Shown here piece after piece: positions 35,038 to 46,814 of a stretch of 64,000 nucleotides of DNA. Within the stretch, counting starts at the first letter, position 1, and every line of letters begins with the position of its first letter. This DNA comes from Zizania palustris (lineage: Eukaryota; Streptophyta; Magnoliopsida; Poales; Poaceae): contig JAAALK010000289.1 of NCBI GenBank assembly GCA_019279435.1, positions 49,665,164 through 49,729,163 of the forward strand. Reading direction: 5' to 3'. The position numbers were made by a program, and so were the translations under genes. Under the pieces are notes generated by a model. The model did not search any database. It saw only the letters and a program-made list of their open reading frames with translations, and was not told the DNA's origin.

Positions 35038-35558
35038 ATATATAATGTGGCTTCCATTTTTCTACGCAAATTGGTTTATCTACCAGAAAAATATATACAT
35101 ATAATCAGTTCATTTTCTTAAGCAGGAGCTACTATAGATGTGCCAATAGTAAAGTGCAAGGATGCCTTGCTACAAAGAGAGTGCAACAAATGGAAGACAG
35201 TGGAAATGGAACATTGAAGTTGTTCAACGTTAACTACTATGGCCAACACATATGCAAGGGAGATGGCATAGCCAATCCATATGTTGTTGACACACAGCAT
35301 GAGCATCAGAATGTGGCACCTATCAATCGAACCCAATGCAATAGCCCTACGTTTGCATATGATTCCAATGGAGTTCAAGATGAAAGATTTGAAAACTTGT
35401 TTGTGATGCCAAATATGTCTGTGTCAGAGTATTTGACAGATTTAGAAATGGAGAGAGCCTTCGAGGTTACTATGAACTCACCGTCAGACTCTGAGCATTG
35501 GATGTTTGATAATTTAATAAGATGTGACCAAAGTCCTCTCTGCATATGGGGATGGTGA
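34449..35558 (+). CDS. Group III WRKY transcription factor with WRKYGHK variant, three exons
   Basis: Exons 34449-34762, 34866-34973 and 35126-35558 join in frame (GT...AG, phase 2 introns as in the upstream WRKY gene) to a 284-residue protein. Residues about 20-62 (KVLLAELRGIVLPILP, LLGDILNCSDKA) match the N-terminal group III motif of the neighbour. The WRKY domain reads DGHQWRKYGHKWI, with WRKYGHK at 126-132: the usual Gln is His. The zinc site is C146, C154, H182, C184 (C-X7-C-X27-H-X-C). The C-terminal third is acidic and Asn/Ser-rich. An in-frame ATG at 34368 would add 27 residues of non-conserved sequence, so 34449 is preferred. All introns are short, and intron 2 carries an (AC)n run. 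The His substitution lies in the DNA-contacting strand and may change W-box affinity; whether the gene is functional is not known, but all splice sites and the frame are intact. Confidence 0.9.
34990..35035. repeat. (AC)n microsatellite in intron 2 of the second WRKY gene
   Basis: About 23 perfect AC/CA dinucleotides, starting only 16 bases after the splice donor at 34974. Frames read through it (repeated THTH or CVCV) are artefacts. It is likely to be length-polymorphic. Confidence 0.95.
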
Positions 35559-36550
35559 CTTTCTATTAGCTATAAGCTAGCTTGGAGTTATTCCAGCATC
35601 TATTGTTGTCATGAACTGTGACGTGGCAAAAATTGAAAGCAATTCGCTCATGACTAAGAACTAAAAAGTAAACTTGAAAGAAGCATATGTAATTAATCTC
35701 TGAACTTAGAAATCTTATGTGCTAGTCTGCTAGATACTTAAGTTGCAATGCCAACGCAGTGTTGGATGTGGAGAAGTGATTTGGAGGGAGTTATGTGTTT
35801 TTATCTGTATTGGACAAAATGCTTGAGAATTATGAATAGTACATTAATGGCATGGATATAAAAGATGTACACACCATCAATTTTAGGTGTAGAAGTTCTC
35901 AATTTTCTCCCCTTCTATATTTTCAAGCTCCTACTCTTTCCCCACTGCTAGATACGAGACTACAACCAACAAAACAACCCCTGGCTAGAGTCATAGTCTG
36001 ATATGAATTGAAGAAGCAATTGCAAGAACTTGCACATGCATTCATCAAAATTTCATACGCACGGGGTGGCGATAATGGATGCCAATGCAACCATTGGTGT
36101 GCTAATGAGTAACAAGCCCATGTTCCCTTCATCAGCGAACAGGTAGCTAGCTAGAATCCAATTTCAAGTAGACAGGCTTGTGGCTTTTGTTGACAATGGA
36201 ATGATGGATGGAGGGTATCAGGGCAGAAGAGACACACCGATGCATTGTTTGTCTGCGTTTCCTACGGTAACACACAGTAGTGCAGTGCTACATGGAAGGG
36301 ATTGATGTTTGAATCTCTTGCAAATCAAATGAAACAAAGGAATCAAGCTATCTCCAGATCAAACTATTCAGATTAAAAGATAAGCTAACCTGCTCCAATT
36401 TGTATGCTTTCCCAGAGCCGAAGAAAGAGAGGGGATGAACAGCTACAGTACTTGGATGTAACATTGCAGTTTGAGAATTGAGTCTAAATCGCCTGCCACT
36501 CCTTCGGTTTCCTCAACCGCCAGCAATCACTTGGCCACTATTGCACCAAA
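35559..36550. other. 3' flank of second WRKY gene and intergenic DNA
   Basis: No supported coding frame. Mixed composition; a three-prime untranslated region is presumably included. Nothing else recognised. Confidence 0.5.
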
Positions 36551-37290
36551 CTCCTCAAATCGTTGCGGCGCCAGACCGTCGGAAAGCTCGGTTCCCCCCG
36601 GAGGGTTTAGGGTTTAGGGGGAAAAGTAGTCTGGAATGATACTGGTCGGCGGTGGGAGAGAATGTTGGCAAAGACGGGAGGAGCCAAGCGGGCGGCGTGG
36701 AAGAGCGCGTGGCGGAAGGCGAGGACGGCGGGGTGCGGGCTGGGGAGGCGGGACAAGAGGCGCGCGTGGTGAGATAGCGCCAGCCCAAGCCTAACGGAGC
36801 TCGGCCATGGCGGTCGTGGCGCCCACGCGCCGCAGTCCCCGCCACCCTCGCGTCCGCACGCCTCCGCCCCCGCCGCCACCGCCCCCGCGCGCTGCAGCCC
36901 CCGCGCGAGGTCTGCGGCGCGCGGGGGTGGGGGCGGTGGCGGCAGGGGTGGAGACGCGCGGGCGCGGGCACGGGGGCGGCGGGGGCTGCGGCGCGCGGGC
37001 GCGGCGGGGGCGGGGGCGGAGGCGCGCGGTGGCGGCGGGGGCGAAGGCGCGCGGTGGCCGGCTAGAGGAGTTTGGGGAGAGAGAAAAATGAGGAGGAAGA
37101 AAATGATGACGTCGCATGTGATGTGGCAAAAATGTGATATGCCAGGTGACGTGACAAGTGATCGGACACAAAGTGGCAAAAAATTAATTGGCTCACATAG
37201 AGAGTGGCAAAAAATTAATTGCAACGATAAAGGTGGCATTTGAAGAGGTGGCAACGATAAAAGTGGCAAATAGTTAAATTTCCCGACGGG
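36551..37290. other. GC-rich block followed by an AT-rich tract with repeated gtggca(a) phrases
   Basis: 36600-37080 is very GC-rich and gives Pro/Ala/Arg-rich frames on both strands, which I do not accept as genes. On the minus strand it begins with ccctaaaccctaaaccct (two telomere-box-like repeats at 36603-36622). From 37120 the phrase gtggcaaaaaattaatt appears repeatedly together with gtggcaacgataaaggtggc. This could be a transposon end or a promoter plus first exon of a lost gene; neither can be decided here. Confidence 0.4.
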
Positions 37291-38332
37291 GGACCTGAGC
37301 CCTGAGGCGGTAGTCGCCGTCGGTGGACGGCCGACAAGAGAAGAAATGAGAGAAATACAGGGACTGATTTATAAAACGTGCATCGCTATCTAAAATAGGG
37401 ACTCATCTGAAAAAATTTATTGCTATCGTAAAAAATAAGGGAAAAATTATTATTTTTCACTTTTAAAACCAATATATACAATTATTTATATCAATGAATG
37501 TTCTTAAAAATAGCAAATTATCAAATCTCGTCTAAAGTTTGCTCACAAATATATCATTTTTCTACGTGTATCTTCAAATAGTTTTTTCATACATTAATTA
37601 CATTTTAAGTGCAATAAATATACGTATTAGATATACAAATATGTATTTGTTTCTGAATCCGATCATAAGATAAAATGTATATAAGATATGATATGTGATA
37701 AATGATATAATATCTAGCATTACTTTTGCCCTATTTCAAATTAAAAAAAAATATAATATGATATATGGAAAGAGTATTATCACTAATATCGGATCCGATT
37801 GCATCCAAACGTTTGAAAAATTATCGGTGGCGAACTGGCGATTCGAGCAAGCAAGATCAAGATTTGGAAAAAAAATATTGATAGCTAATTTAATACTCTC
37901 TTCGTTCATTTCTAATAGTTGATTTTTATTACCACGTTTCATCATTCATCTTATTTAAAAATCTTTTTGAAATATCATTTATTTTGTTATAATTTATTTT
38001 ATTAATGAAGTTACTTCAATAGTAACTTTTTTATATGTTTTCAAAAAATGAATAAAATAAATGGTAAAATATTGTAATAAAAGTTAACGACGTGATTTAA
38101 AAATCAATGAAGACAGTAATTACTCTATACTATAAGGACTTATCTGCAAAACCACCCGGCAACCCATGGGCCGGCCCATAATCCCATTTCCATCTGCCCG
38201 CCCGTCGTCTTCTTCCTCCCGCGGGCTCGACCATCATGGAGCTCCGTGCTCCGGCGATCCACGTTCCATTACGTGACTCCGAGATTAAAATTTCGATACT
38301 TCGGTTGTCCCTATTTGTTGGATGGTTTGGGA
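37291..38332. other. AT-rich intergenic DNA with a possible MITE
   Basis: About 37897-38116 has weak inverted similarity between tactctcttcgttcatttct and the reverse complement of aatgaagacagtaattactc, plus a matching inner pair around ttgatttttattaccacgtt. This suggests an old Stowaway-like MITE of about 220 bp. No genes are supported elsewhere in the stretch. Confidence 0.35.
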
Positions 38333-39003
38333 GCCCTAAGCGAAAAAATTAGGGGCCCTTTGATCTATTATTAGTGGGTGCGCAAATCACATAGGTAGAC
38401 GTACAAGGGTATTAGCGATGAGCAGCGGTGGTAGGTGAGCATCGGCGAATCGACAGCGCCACCTCCTACCATGTTATCAGTCAGATCACTCACATGGCTC
38501 ACAGCGAGGGCATAACCATCGTCGTTACCATCCACCAGCCTAGCATTAGAATTTAGGATGGGATTTGGACCGGTCACCACTCACTAGCGCTTTAGGCTCC
38601 AGTGGAGCGGCTGAGGCGACAAAAACATTGATCGTCTATTGTTCATTGCCCATTGCGGCGTTGTCATAGCAGGAGTCATGCCATTGTGAGCCGACGAATG
38701 GGGGATTTAGGTTGCTGAGTGAGCAGGCGAGGATTTTGGGCGATATCACGAGAGGACATGCATCATTGTGTGGCTGCCTAGCTGTCTTATATTTGCCCAT
38801 GCTGGACTGCTTGCTAGCGTGTTACATTGGACTAGGGGCGATATCGTGCTAGGTAAAGTTCTAATTTGTAAATTTGTTGTGCTACATGCTAGACCATTTT
38901 TAGATTGTGAATGTAGTATAAAAAATATAAAAATACTAAGTTATATACACATATATAAATTTATATATAAATTAGGGGTCCCTAATTTTTCTGGGCCCTA
39001 GGC
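38333..39003. mobile_element. Possible inverted-repeat transposon remnant
   Basis: gaaaaaattaggggcccttt at about 38341 and agaaaaattagggacccct read on the opposite strand at about 38970-38992 form an inverted pair, and cctaagc/cctaggg flanks them. The internal sequence has no recognised transposase. Family unknown; borders approximate. Confidence 0.4.
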
Positions 39004-39858
39004 GGTCGCCCCTCTCGCCTTGGCCCAGGAACGACCCTAGTGAACGGGTCATCTCTCAGTGACGATCGAGCAGCTAGCCGCCTAGCAAGCCACAACTCAA
39101 CGCGCCTCCGACCGCGACTGGTTTCTCTCCTTCGGAGCACCGACGGAGGAAGCCGGCGTCGCTCGCCAGACGGCTTTGAGCACCATTAGTCCATTACCCG
39201 ACGGAAGAAGAGAAAAGTGTTGAATCGATATTTGAGCGATATTTGAGCGTAATTTACAGAGGTAAAAAGTGCTGAAACATGAAGTTGCGGAATTACGAAT
39301 TTTTATAAAAATAGTATTTTTAAAAAAAATCAAATTTGTATGGCGATTTGAAAATTTTGCAAAAATATCATCTGTTCAGCTGACCATCGGTCGATTGGTG
39401 TCACGTGGTAGCCAGTCGGCACTTGAAAGGACGACTGGCGCCACGTCGACGTTAGTCGGCCGTTGGTCGGCCGACTGGCGCCCGACCCGTGCCGCACCAC
39501 GCCGCGCCCCCTCGCCTCCCACGCCCTAGCGCCCCAGCCCGTCCCCTCACGCTCTATGCCAGTCAGCCCCCGTGATCGCCGCCCGTCATCTCGGCTCCTG
39601 CACTGCGCACCACGTGGATGGACGGGAGTCGAGGCGACGAGCAGCGGGCGCGGGGGGCGGCCGACGCAAAGCGCGAGGGGGCGGGCCGGAGCACGGGAGG
39701 TGAGGGGGCAAGGGCGCGGGAGCCGAGCGGGTGCGGCGGGGGCACAGGGGCTCTGGGGCGCGCGGGGAGGCGAGGGAGCATGGGGCGGGCGCGGGGGACA
39801 CCGACGTGGCCCGGACGGGCGCACGGTGTGGCACGGGTCAGGCGCTAGTCGACCAAGT

Positions 39859-41876
39859 TGTAGGACCGAAAGTAGCGACCAGAGGGGGGGTGAATGGGCG
39901 CCTTAAAAATTCTTTCGAATCTATGGCCTGTTCCCAATACCCAACGCACCTCAAAAGACTAAGCAGCAGTAAATAAACAGATAGCCTAAGTCTAAAAGGT
40001 ATCTAGCCTAGAAGCAGCTGATGACAAACACAAGACTATCAAAGCAGTTCTAATAGATAGATAAACAGTATATGCAAGACTAGGCAAGACAAAACTTCTC
40101 AGTAAAGCAATCTCGGTGCACTATGAGTGAGAGGAGAAGTTACCTGTTCAAATCTGTCTCCTGTTCGAAACTCGGCGAAGCCTGCTTCGCAGATCGAAGC
40201 CTGCTTCGCTGGTCGAAGCCTACTTCGGAGTTCGAGGCCTACTTCGCAGATCGAAGACTGGTTCGAAGGTGGAATTCGAAGTCTGTCGAAGGTGTTGTGA
40301 AAATGTCGAAGGTATGTTTTGGTCTAGCTTAGTTCGAAGTGACAAGAATCGAAGTATGCTTCGAAGCGAAGTATGACAAAGTCGGAGCCTGCTTCGAAGT
40401 ATGTACTTCGAAGGCAAGACTTCGAACACAGCTTCGAACCCAGTACTTCGAAGCCAAACCTTCAAACAAAAATGCTTCGAACACAACACACAGACGGACT
40501 ACCTTCGAACAAAGAAGCGAAGTCTGTCACACGACAGAGGCACCAAATTCGAAGCCTACATTCTACCTTCGAAAAGAGCAAGCTTCGAAAAGATAGACGA
40601 AGGATGACACGCCACAAAGAAACCAAAACTAAGCCAAACAGAATGCCAAACTTCGAAGCCAACTTCGAAATCTATCGAAGTGTGGACTTCGAACAGCTAG
40701 AGCCGGAGTACCTTCGCACTGTCGTTCGAAGTATGCGATGATGTCCGTTCAAAGAGTACTTCGAAGCTAGCAACACAAAATACAAAACAAAGTTCGAAGA
40801 TCGAAACAAAGCCTTCGAGTAGGTCGGATCGAAGCCTGCCTCACGAAGCTGAGGGGCTTCGAACAGAGAGGATGGCTTCGCCAGAGAGCAGCCAGAAAAG
40901 TGACTTCAGTCCTGTCAACCCGATCGAAAAGTTGAGCAGTAAAAGCAAAAAGTTGGCACAGGAGTACTGTTGCTACAGTGGAGTACTACTTGCAAACAGC
41001 AAGAACTAGTACTCTGCTCGTGAAGAACAGAAGCAACCCCACGCCCGCCGAAGCCCAAAAATTCATCAAAACATTGCTTGTGCACGTGAATCGAAACAAC
41101 AAAATGATGCTGTGCACAGATGGAGAATCGAAGCTTCAAAGCACAGTAGGAAAGAAATAAGTGCAAGGCAAAAATCTCATGAACAGCAGCCTGGCTGTGC
41201 ACAACAAGAGAGAGAAGGGAGAATGCAAGAGACAAAAAGTGACCCAAAGGAGTAGTATTGAATTCAGCCAAAAGGGTAGTCCAAACCCTAGGGATTGGGG
41301 TCCTATTTATAGGCTCCCAACACTAGGAACATTCCACCAGCCCCTTAGGGTTTTTACAGACGCAAGAATAAAGGAGAAGACTCTACTGCCCTTAGGTATT
41401 TTTACAGACACGACTGACTGACTGTGGGCCTAGAGTTACAGATGACTTATCCGGAAGCTCAGCTTTCGTAGCGACTACGGCTTCTCTTTTGGACAGTCGG
41501 ATACAAGATCGACGGTTGTCAGTTTTGCGCCGAAACTGACAAAGCCTCCACCGACTTTGCACCAGGTACCCGGATTGGGCCGGCCCGACTCCGCAGCTCT
41601 CTCAGCCCGGCAATCGCTCACCGCCCGTGTACCTGAGTCAGTTCTGGTCAACAGCCCAGTGGGTCTTCTACTGCTTCTGGTCCATGTACCCGGATTGGGC
41701 CAGCCCGACTTCGCAGCCTCCTCTGCCCGACAGTCGCTTGCTGCCCGTGTACCTGAGTCACACGCGGCCCATGAAACAGCAGATCTCCTCTCTTCTTCTG
41801 TCCTCTTTGACTATCGTTGACAATGACTCATCACTTCTGGATCCATGAGGCCCACGCTATTCAGCATGGCTCCTCA
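39859..41876 (-). repeat. 3' LTR of the copia element (2018 bp)
   Basis: Downstream LTR in the element's minus orientation. It carries a dense TTCGAA array (40160-40870), a TATA-like CTATAAATAG on the minus strand (about 41309-41318) and a direct duplication of 120 bp period starting gtacccggattgggcc (41566 and 41686). The frames inside it recur identically in the other LTR and are not genes. Confidence 0.93.
40160..40870. repeat. TTCGAA array in the copia 3' LTR
   Basis: About 23 copies of the palindrome TTCGAA, most as cttcgaag or cttcgaac, occur in 710 bp, where chance predicts fewer than one. The same array is in the other LTR at 52789-53485. Spacing is irregular (commonly 11-40 bases). 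Confidence 0.9.
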
Positions 41877-43194
41877 ATCTCCCCCTTGATGAGTGCATTG
41901 TCAACACTCCTCTTCTTCAGCTCTTCAGCACCTGCGAACAAATGTGGAAACACGAAAACAAAACCCAAGAAAAACAAAGAAGAAAAAGAAGGTAAAAGTT
42001 TAACCCTAATGACCAAAAGCCGAACAAAAGCAAGAAGTGGTCATTATGGTTAACCAAAACGTAAAAGCTCAAAATGAGTGCGATTTCAGAACAACAAGGA
42101 TATCAACAGAGTAAAAACTCCCCCTTAAACTCTGATCCCAAATTTTCTCCCCCTTGTTGACAAGTGAACTCATCAAGCACTCAATAGAGACACAGACTCC
42201 CCCTGAAATGCAACTCCCCCTCAAAATATGCAGTGAATTCAACTGGAGTGCAGAAGGAGTGTAGAAAGCATGCTTCTCAGATATGATTGACTGCAATTAC
42301 AACATCTAACAGATACGACAAAAGACATACTGGAACGATACATGGCATGATCAGTGCAACAGATGATATCGAAAGAAAGTCATTTGCACGCATTTTTCAG
42401 CTTTTGCAAACAAAAACATCACCACATTTTCCAGTAAAAACAAGCAAGGTAAAACATGAGATGCAAAAGCTAACTGATATCTACCAAGATAAGCTTTGTT
42501 CAGAAACAAAGTGCTTCAGCAAACTTGTTATCATTTCAAGCTTTTTCTTTTTCCTTTTGCATTTTTGCCAGGGGTTATTTGCATGTCAAACCTTATGCTG
42601 ACCGACCAAGTCAAGCCTAGGCCAGATCTAGACCATCAGAAGCTTAAGACATTGGTCTTGGCATACACTACACTATCCTAGTTCATACCAAAGTGCCATG
42701 GTATGCAGTCCAAAACAAATGTAATGCGACAAAGCAAACCCACCTGGATCTTTTCAAGTTATGCACAAAAAGGCATGGAATTTTCATTGTTCTCGAATTT
42801 TCATCATTTTTATAGCACATTTCCATGTTTAAAGCATACAGATGTCCAAGTTGCATATTTGCATCTAAGTCAGAAACTAGCTTCAAGGCATGTAACAGAT
42901 AGCAAGAACATTCAGCCTACGCATGCTAGTTACCAGAAGCAATGGTGATCATTTTTTTAATTTTAAAGCATAAAAGCCATGCATATGACAGATATCAGCA
43001 TATCATTTGAACTGAAGCAAAGCATGATCATCGACAAGTAATCAAGAGCATGTACCAGCTAGAATAAGTAAAGCAGTTCAATCATATAACAGAAGCAAGC
43101 TCAACAGTGTGATATGTGAATATGCAAGATATGAACACACACAGAAAGATTCAAGAAAAGAGTAAAGAAGAAAGAAAAACTGACGCAAAATATC
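41877..43194 (-). other. 3' untranslated region of the copia element with multiple polypurine tracts
   Basis: The PPT next to the LTR is at 41878-41887 (ctcccccttg on the plus strand). Further CTCCCCCT blocks occur at about 42118, 42148, 42198 and 42214, one in the phrase ctcccccttgttgacaa typical of grass SIRE-like elements. The 1.3 kb between these and the end of pol has no supported frame. Confidence 0.7.
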
Positions 43195-45444
43195 CTAAAA
43201 AGGATACACAACACCCAAATCCCCTCGTAAATGCTCAAAGGTAGACTGATCTAGGGGTTTGGTGAAAATGTCAGCCAACTGATGATGGGTATCAACATGA
43301 ACAAGGTCAATGACACCTTTCTCATATTGATCCCGCAAGAAGTGAAAGCGCACATCAATGTGTTTGGTTTTTGAATGGAGACATGGGTTTTTCCCTACAC
43401 TAATTGCACTGGTGCTGTCGCAAAACAAAGGAACTCTTGTAGGAAAGAACAACCCAAAATCTCGTAGAGTGGAAATCATCCAAACCAACTGTGAGCAGCA
43501 GCTAGCAGCAGCTACGTACTCAGCCTCTCTGGTCGAAAGAGCAACTCCAGATTGCTTTCGAGAAGACCAAGAGACAAGAGAAGAACCAAGAAACTGGCAA
43601 GTACCGGAAGTCGACTTGCGATCCAACCGGCACCCACCGAAGTCGGCATCCGAAAAGCCAGATAAATCAAGAGAAGATGATGCTGAATAGAAAAGACCAA
43701 GATCGGGCGCATAAGTAAGATACCTGAATATGCGCTTGACAGCTTGCCGATAAGACGCGCGTGGTGAAGACTGGAAACGCGCGCAAAGTCCCACGACGAA
43801 CTGTATGTCTGGTCTTGTTGCCGTCAAGTACAACAGCGAACCGATCATCCCTCGAAACTCCCTTTCATTGACCTTGACACCGCTCTCGTCCTTGTCCAGA
43901 CCCCCAGATGTGCCCATCGGGGTCATCTGCGGCTTCAATTCACCACCAAAGTCAAATTTCTTAAGCATGTCGCGAGTGTACTTACCTTGGTGGATGAAGG
44001 TGTCGTCCTTGGTCTGCTTGATCTGGAGCCCTAAGAAGTACTTGAGCTCACCCATGAGGCTCATCTCAAACTCACTGTGCATCTGCTCAGAAAACTTGGA
44101 CACGAGAGAATCAGTAGTACCGCCAAAGATAATGTCGTCCACATAAATCTGAGCAATTAAGAAATCTGAAGCGACTCTGAGCAAAAAGAGAGTTTTGTCC
44201 ACAGAACCCATCACAAATCCCTTCCCTAACAAGAATTGCTTCAACCAGTCATACCAAGCCCTGGGGGCTTGCTTCAACCCGTATAAAGCTTTGTGCAACT
44301 TAAAAACATGTCGAGGAAACTTAGGGTTCTCAAAACCGGGGGGTTGCCTAACATAAACCTCCTCTTCTATGTACCAGTTCAGAAAAGCACTCTTAACATC
44401 CATTTGAAAAAGCTTAAAACCCTTCGAAACGGCAAAAGCTAGAAGAATACGAATGGACTCAAGACGGGCAACAGGAGCGAAGGTTTCTTCAAAGTCAATA
44501 CCTTCCTTCTGGCAATAACCCTGGGCAACTAGTCGAGCCTTGTTGCGCACCACAACCCCATCTTCACCTTGTTTGTTCTTGAATACCCACTTGGTGCCTA
44601 TGGGGTTGCATCCAGGTGGCGGCTCAACTAGTGTCCAAACCCGATTGCGGACAAAATTCTCAAGCTCTTCTTGCATAGCGTTAATCCAGTTAGAGTCAGA
44701 AAGAGCATGAGAAATATCTCTGGGCTCAAAAGATGCAACAAACGCAGATTCAGCAAACACAGCAAGAGAGGCAGAAGAACGCAGAGTTCTCTCAGTCAAA
44801 TCACCAATGATGAGCTCTAAGGGGTGATCACGCTGAACTGCTCGGGTTCCCTGGTGATCCGAAGTCACCTCACCGGAGTCAGCAGCTGGCACCTCTGGAC
44901 TCGACTGAGGGGGCTCGATCGTAGTGGAAGAAGTGATCAGAGGTCCGCCCTCATCCTCAGTCGAAGTCTCAGAAGGTGTGGGCTCTGCGGGGGATGCAGA
45001 AGGCCCACCCTCATCAGCAGCTGGAGTATCCTCATCTTCCTCGAAGATGGACTCTCCGAGCTCATCATCACCAGAAAGCTCAAAAGAAGGGGTCAAAGAA
45101 GGCAAGGACTCATCAAATGAAACCTCACAAGTCTCGACAAGCAACTGGGATTCAAGGTTCCAAACACGAAAACCTCGTGAATGCAAAGCATAACCAAGAA
45201 AAACACCATCCCAGCAACGAGACTCAAACTTGTCCAAATGCCCTCCCTTCTTGAGCACAAAGCACTTGCAGCCAAACGCTCGCAAGTGGCTCACCTTGGG
45301 CTGTCTACCAAACCGTAGTTCATATGATGTCTTACCAAGGTAAGCTCTAAGAAAGATGCGGTTGGCCAGATAGCAAGCCGTGTTCATGGCTTCAGCCCAA
45401 AAACGCCTAGGAGTCCTGTGCTCATCGAGCATCGTCCTGGCCAT
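43195..45444 (-). pseudogene. Copia pol C-terminal part: integrase end, reverse transcriptase, RNase H
   Basis: A 750-codon uninterrupted frame on the minus strand. It begins within the integrase (MLDEHRTPRRFWAEAM..., C-terminal part with HLRAFGCKCFV) and an acidic linker. Reverse transcriptase (RVT_2) follows: WVFKNKQGEDG, ARLVAQGY, FQMDVKSAFLN, the catalytic YVDDIIFG and YFLGLQI. RNase H is next, with FSDADFGG, STREAEYVAA and LFCDSTSA, and the frame ends after HQLADIFTKPL. Catalytic residues visible here are intact. The reverse transcriptase has tryptophan where LNGYIEEEV is usual (LNWYIEEEV). The frame is cut off from its start by the insertion at 45445, so it cannot be made as part of the normal polyprotein. 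Confidence 0.93.
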
Positions 45445-45449
45445 TGTTG

Positions 45450-46560
45450 ACACTAATTCTGGATCCTTGATACAAAAAAAAATTCATATTAAATATATAT
45501 CAAATATGTGTGATTGTTTACCGGCAAAAAAAAAACCATTCGATACCCAGCACGTATAAAAAAACATATAAAAAAAACGCATCCAAGAATAACACTCTTG
45601 ACATGCAAGAAACAATACATATAAATGAAAATTTGATCACAACACCTACATTAAAAAATATTATATTGGTGTGATATCGATATACATATATACATAAAAA
45701 CATATAATAAATGTCGCATGGTGTGAGATATTACGACTGCATGCGTGTGTTATCAATAATTATATAGATATACGCATTTATGAAATAAATAATATATCTA
45801 CTGATAATGTCTCTCTAAATATGTTATTTATTGATATGGCATTGCACATGTGTCATTTAAAATAAATATGATGGGCATGACACCATACTCACATGTCAGA
45901 AAAGAAGAAATGTACGTACGCAATGATAATAGAAAAATAGATATTCATTAAGCGATGTAAAATACTAAATACCAAATATTCATCAATAGAGATACGTATA
46001 TAATTTTTGTTAAAGAAAATGCATTGTGGTGTGGCAATCATACAGTCAGCTATAATACATTTTTTTTAAATAAAAATAAGGATGTATATAATGATAAATA
46101 ATTTATACAACTTACAAATAAAATTGATCACGGATTTTAAATACGGACCAAAATGTCAACCATATGTAAATTGATAAATTTATATATTGTTTGAGTGCAA
46201 AAGAAATGAGTGATTTCTTGCAGGAATGGCGTGGCAACTTTTCCCTTCAAGATAAACAAAAAAAATAGAGTTTGCATGCAGATTTTTGCTAACAATAAAT
46301 AAAAGGAAAAGAAACAAATGAGATATGCATGCGCAGGAAGCCATGAGCGCACTCTCCCATGTTTGATTAGTGTTTACTAATTATATTCATTAGTTTCATT
46401 CTAATTAATCAAAGAAAAAAAATAAACGTGCATATCCACTGCATGCAATAGGCTTCCACTACGCGAGAAAAATGCAGTCAACAACCACTCCCCCATGCGC
46501 ATAGCCCAAGCAAAATTGCTGCACCTCCACGTCGCTGCGCACGTCCCCTGCCCACGTCGC
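45450..46560. other. AT-rich upstream (U3-like) part of the insertion
   Basis: AT-rich sequence with many ATATAT-like runs and no supported frames. It lies before the TATA box at 46586 and so would be the U3 of a plus-strand LTR (inference). Confidence 0.45.
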
Positions 46561-46585
46561 TGCGCATGCAAGCCCCTGCCTCCTC

Positions 46586-46593
46586 TATAAATA
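46586..46593 (+). promoter_or_regulatory. TATA box inside the insertion
   Basis: TATAAATA follows a GC-rich stretch with repeated cacgtcgctgcgca (about 46528 and 46552). The predicted start is near 46615. A consensus-like splice donor (ccaag/gtataaac) lies at about 46745, and pyrimidine-rich acceptors occur near 48478 and 48511, so the leader may be spliced (inference). Confidence 0.55.
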
Positions 46594-46814
46594 CTGCATA
46601 CGGCAGAGAAGAAAGCAGCACTTGGAGAGAAAAAGTGAAGGGCTAGCTATTTGGAGAGAGTACACATGCGCTGCTGTTTTTTTCTCACAAGCTCCACGGA
46701 TCAAGACACAAAAATAAGTGATAAGAGGAAGAAGGTGCTGCCAAGGTATAAACATGAATACATGATGTTTATTTGTGCATCTTCATGCTTCTTAAATTGA
46801 ATGCACATCATAAT

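Noticed and set aside
34814..35121. Frames with poly-CV or poly-TH
   Set aside because: They read through the (AC)n microsatellite in the WRKY intron.
36603..36622. Interstitial telomere repeat
   Set aside because: Only two TTTAGGG copies; more likely a telo-box-like promoter motif or chance.
36607..37269. 220-codon Pro/Ala-rich frame on the minus strand, and antisense frames
   Set aside because: GC-rich low-complexity DNA gives long frames on both strands; no domain, no splice evidence.
39463..39906. 147-codon frame in the GC-rich centre of the inverted-repeat element
   Set aside because: GC-driven open frames occur on both strands and the frame runs into the copia LTR.
40160..40870. Heat-shock elements in the TTCGAA array
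   Set aside because: HSEs need nTTCnnGAAn spacing; here TTC and GAA are directly joined, so the sites do not fit the consensus.
44824..45254. Plus-strand frames opposite copia pol
   Set aside because: Antisense shadows of the minus-strand polymerase frame.
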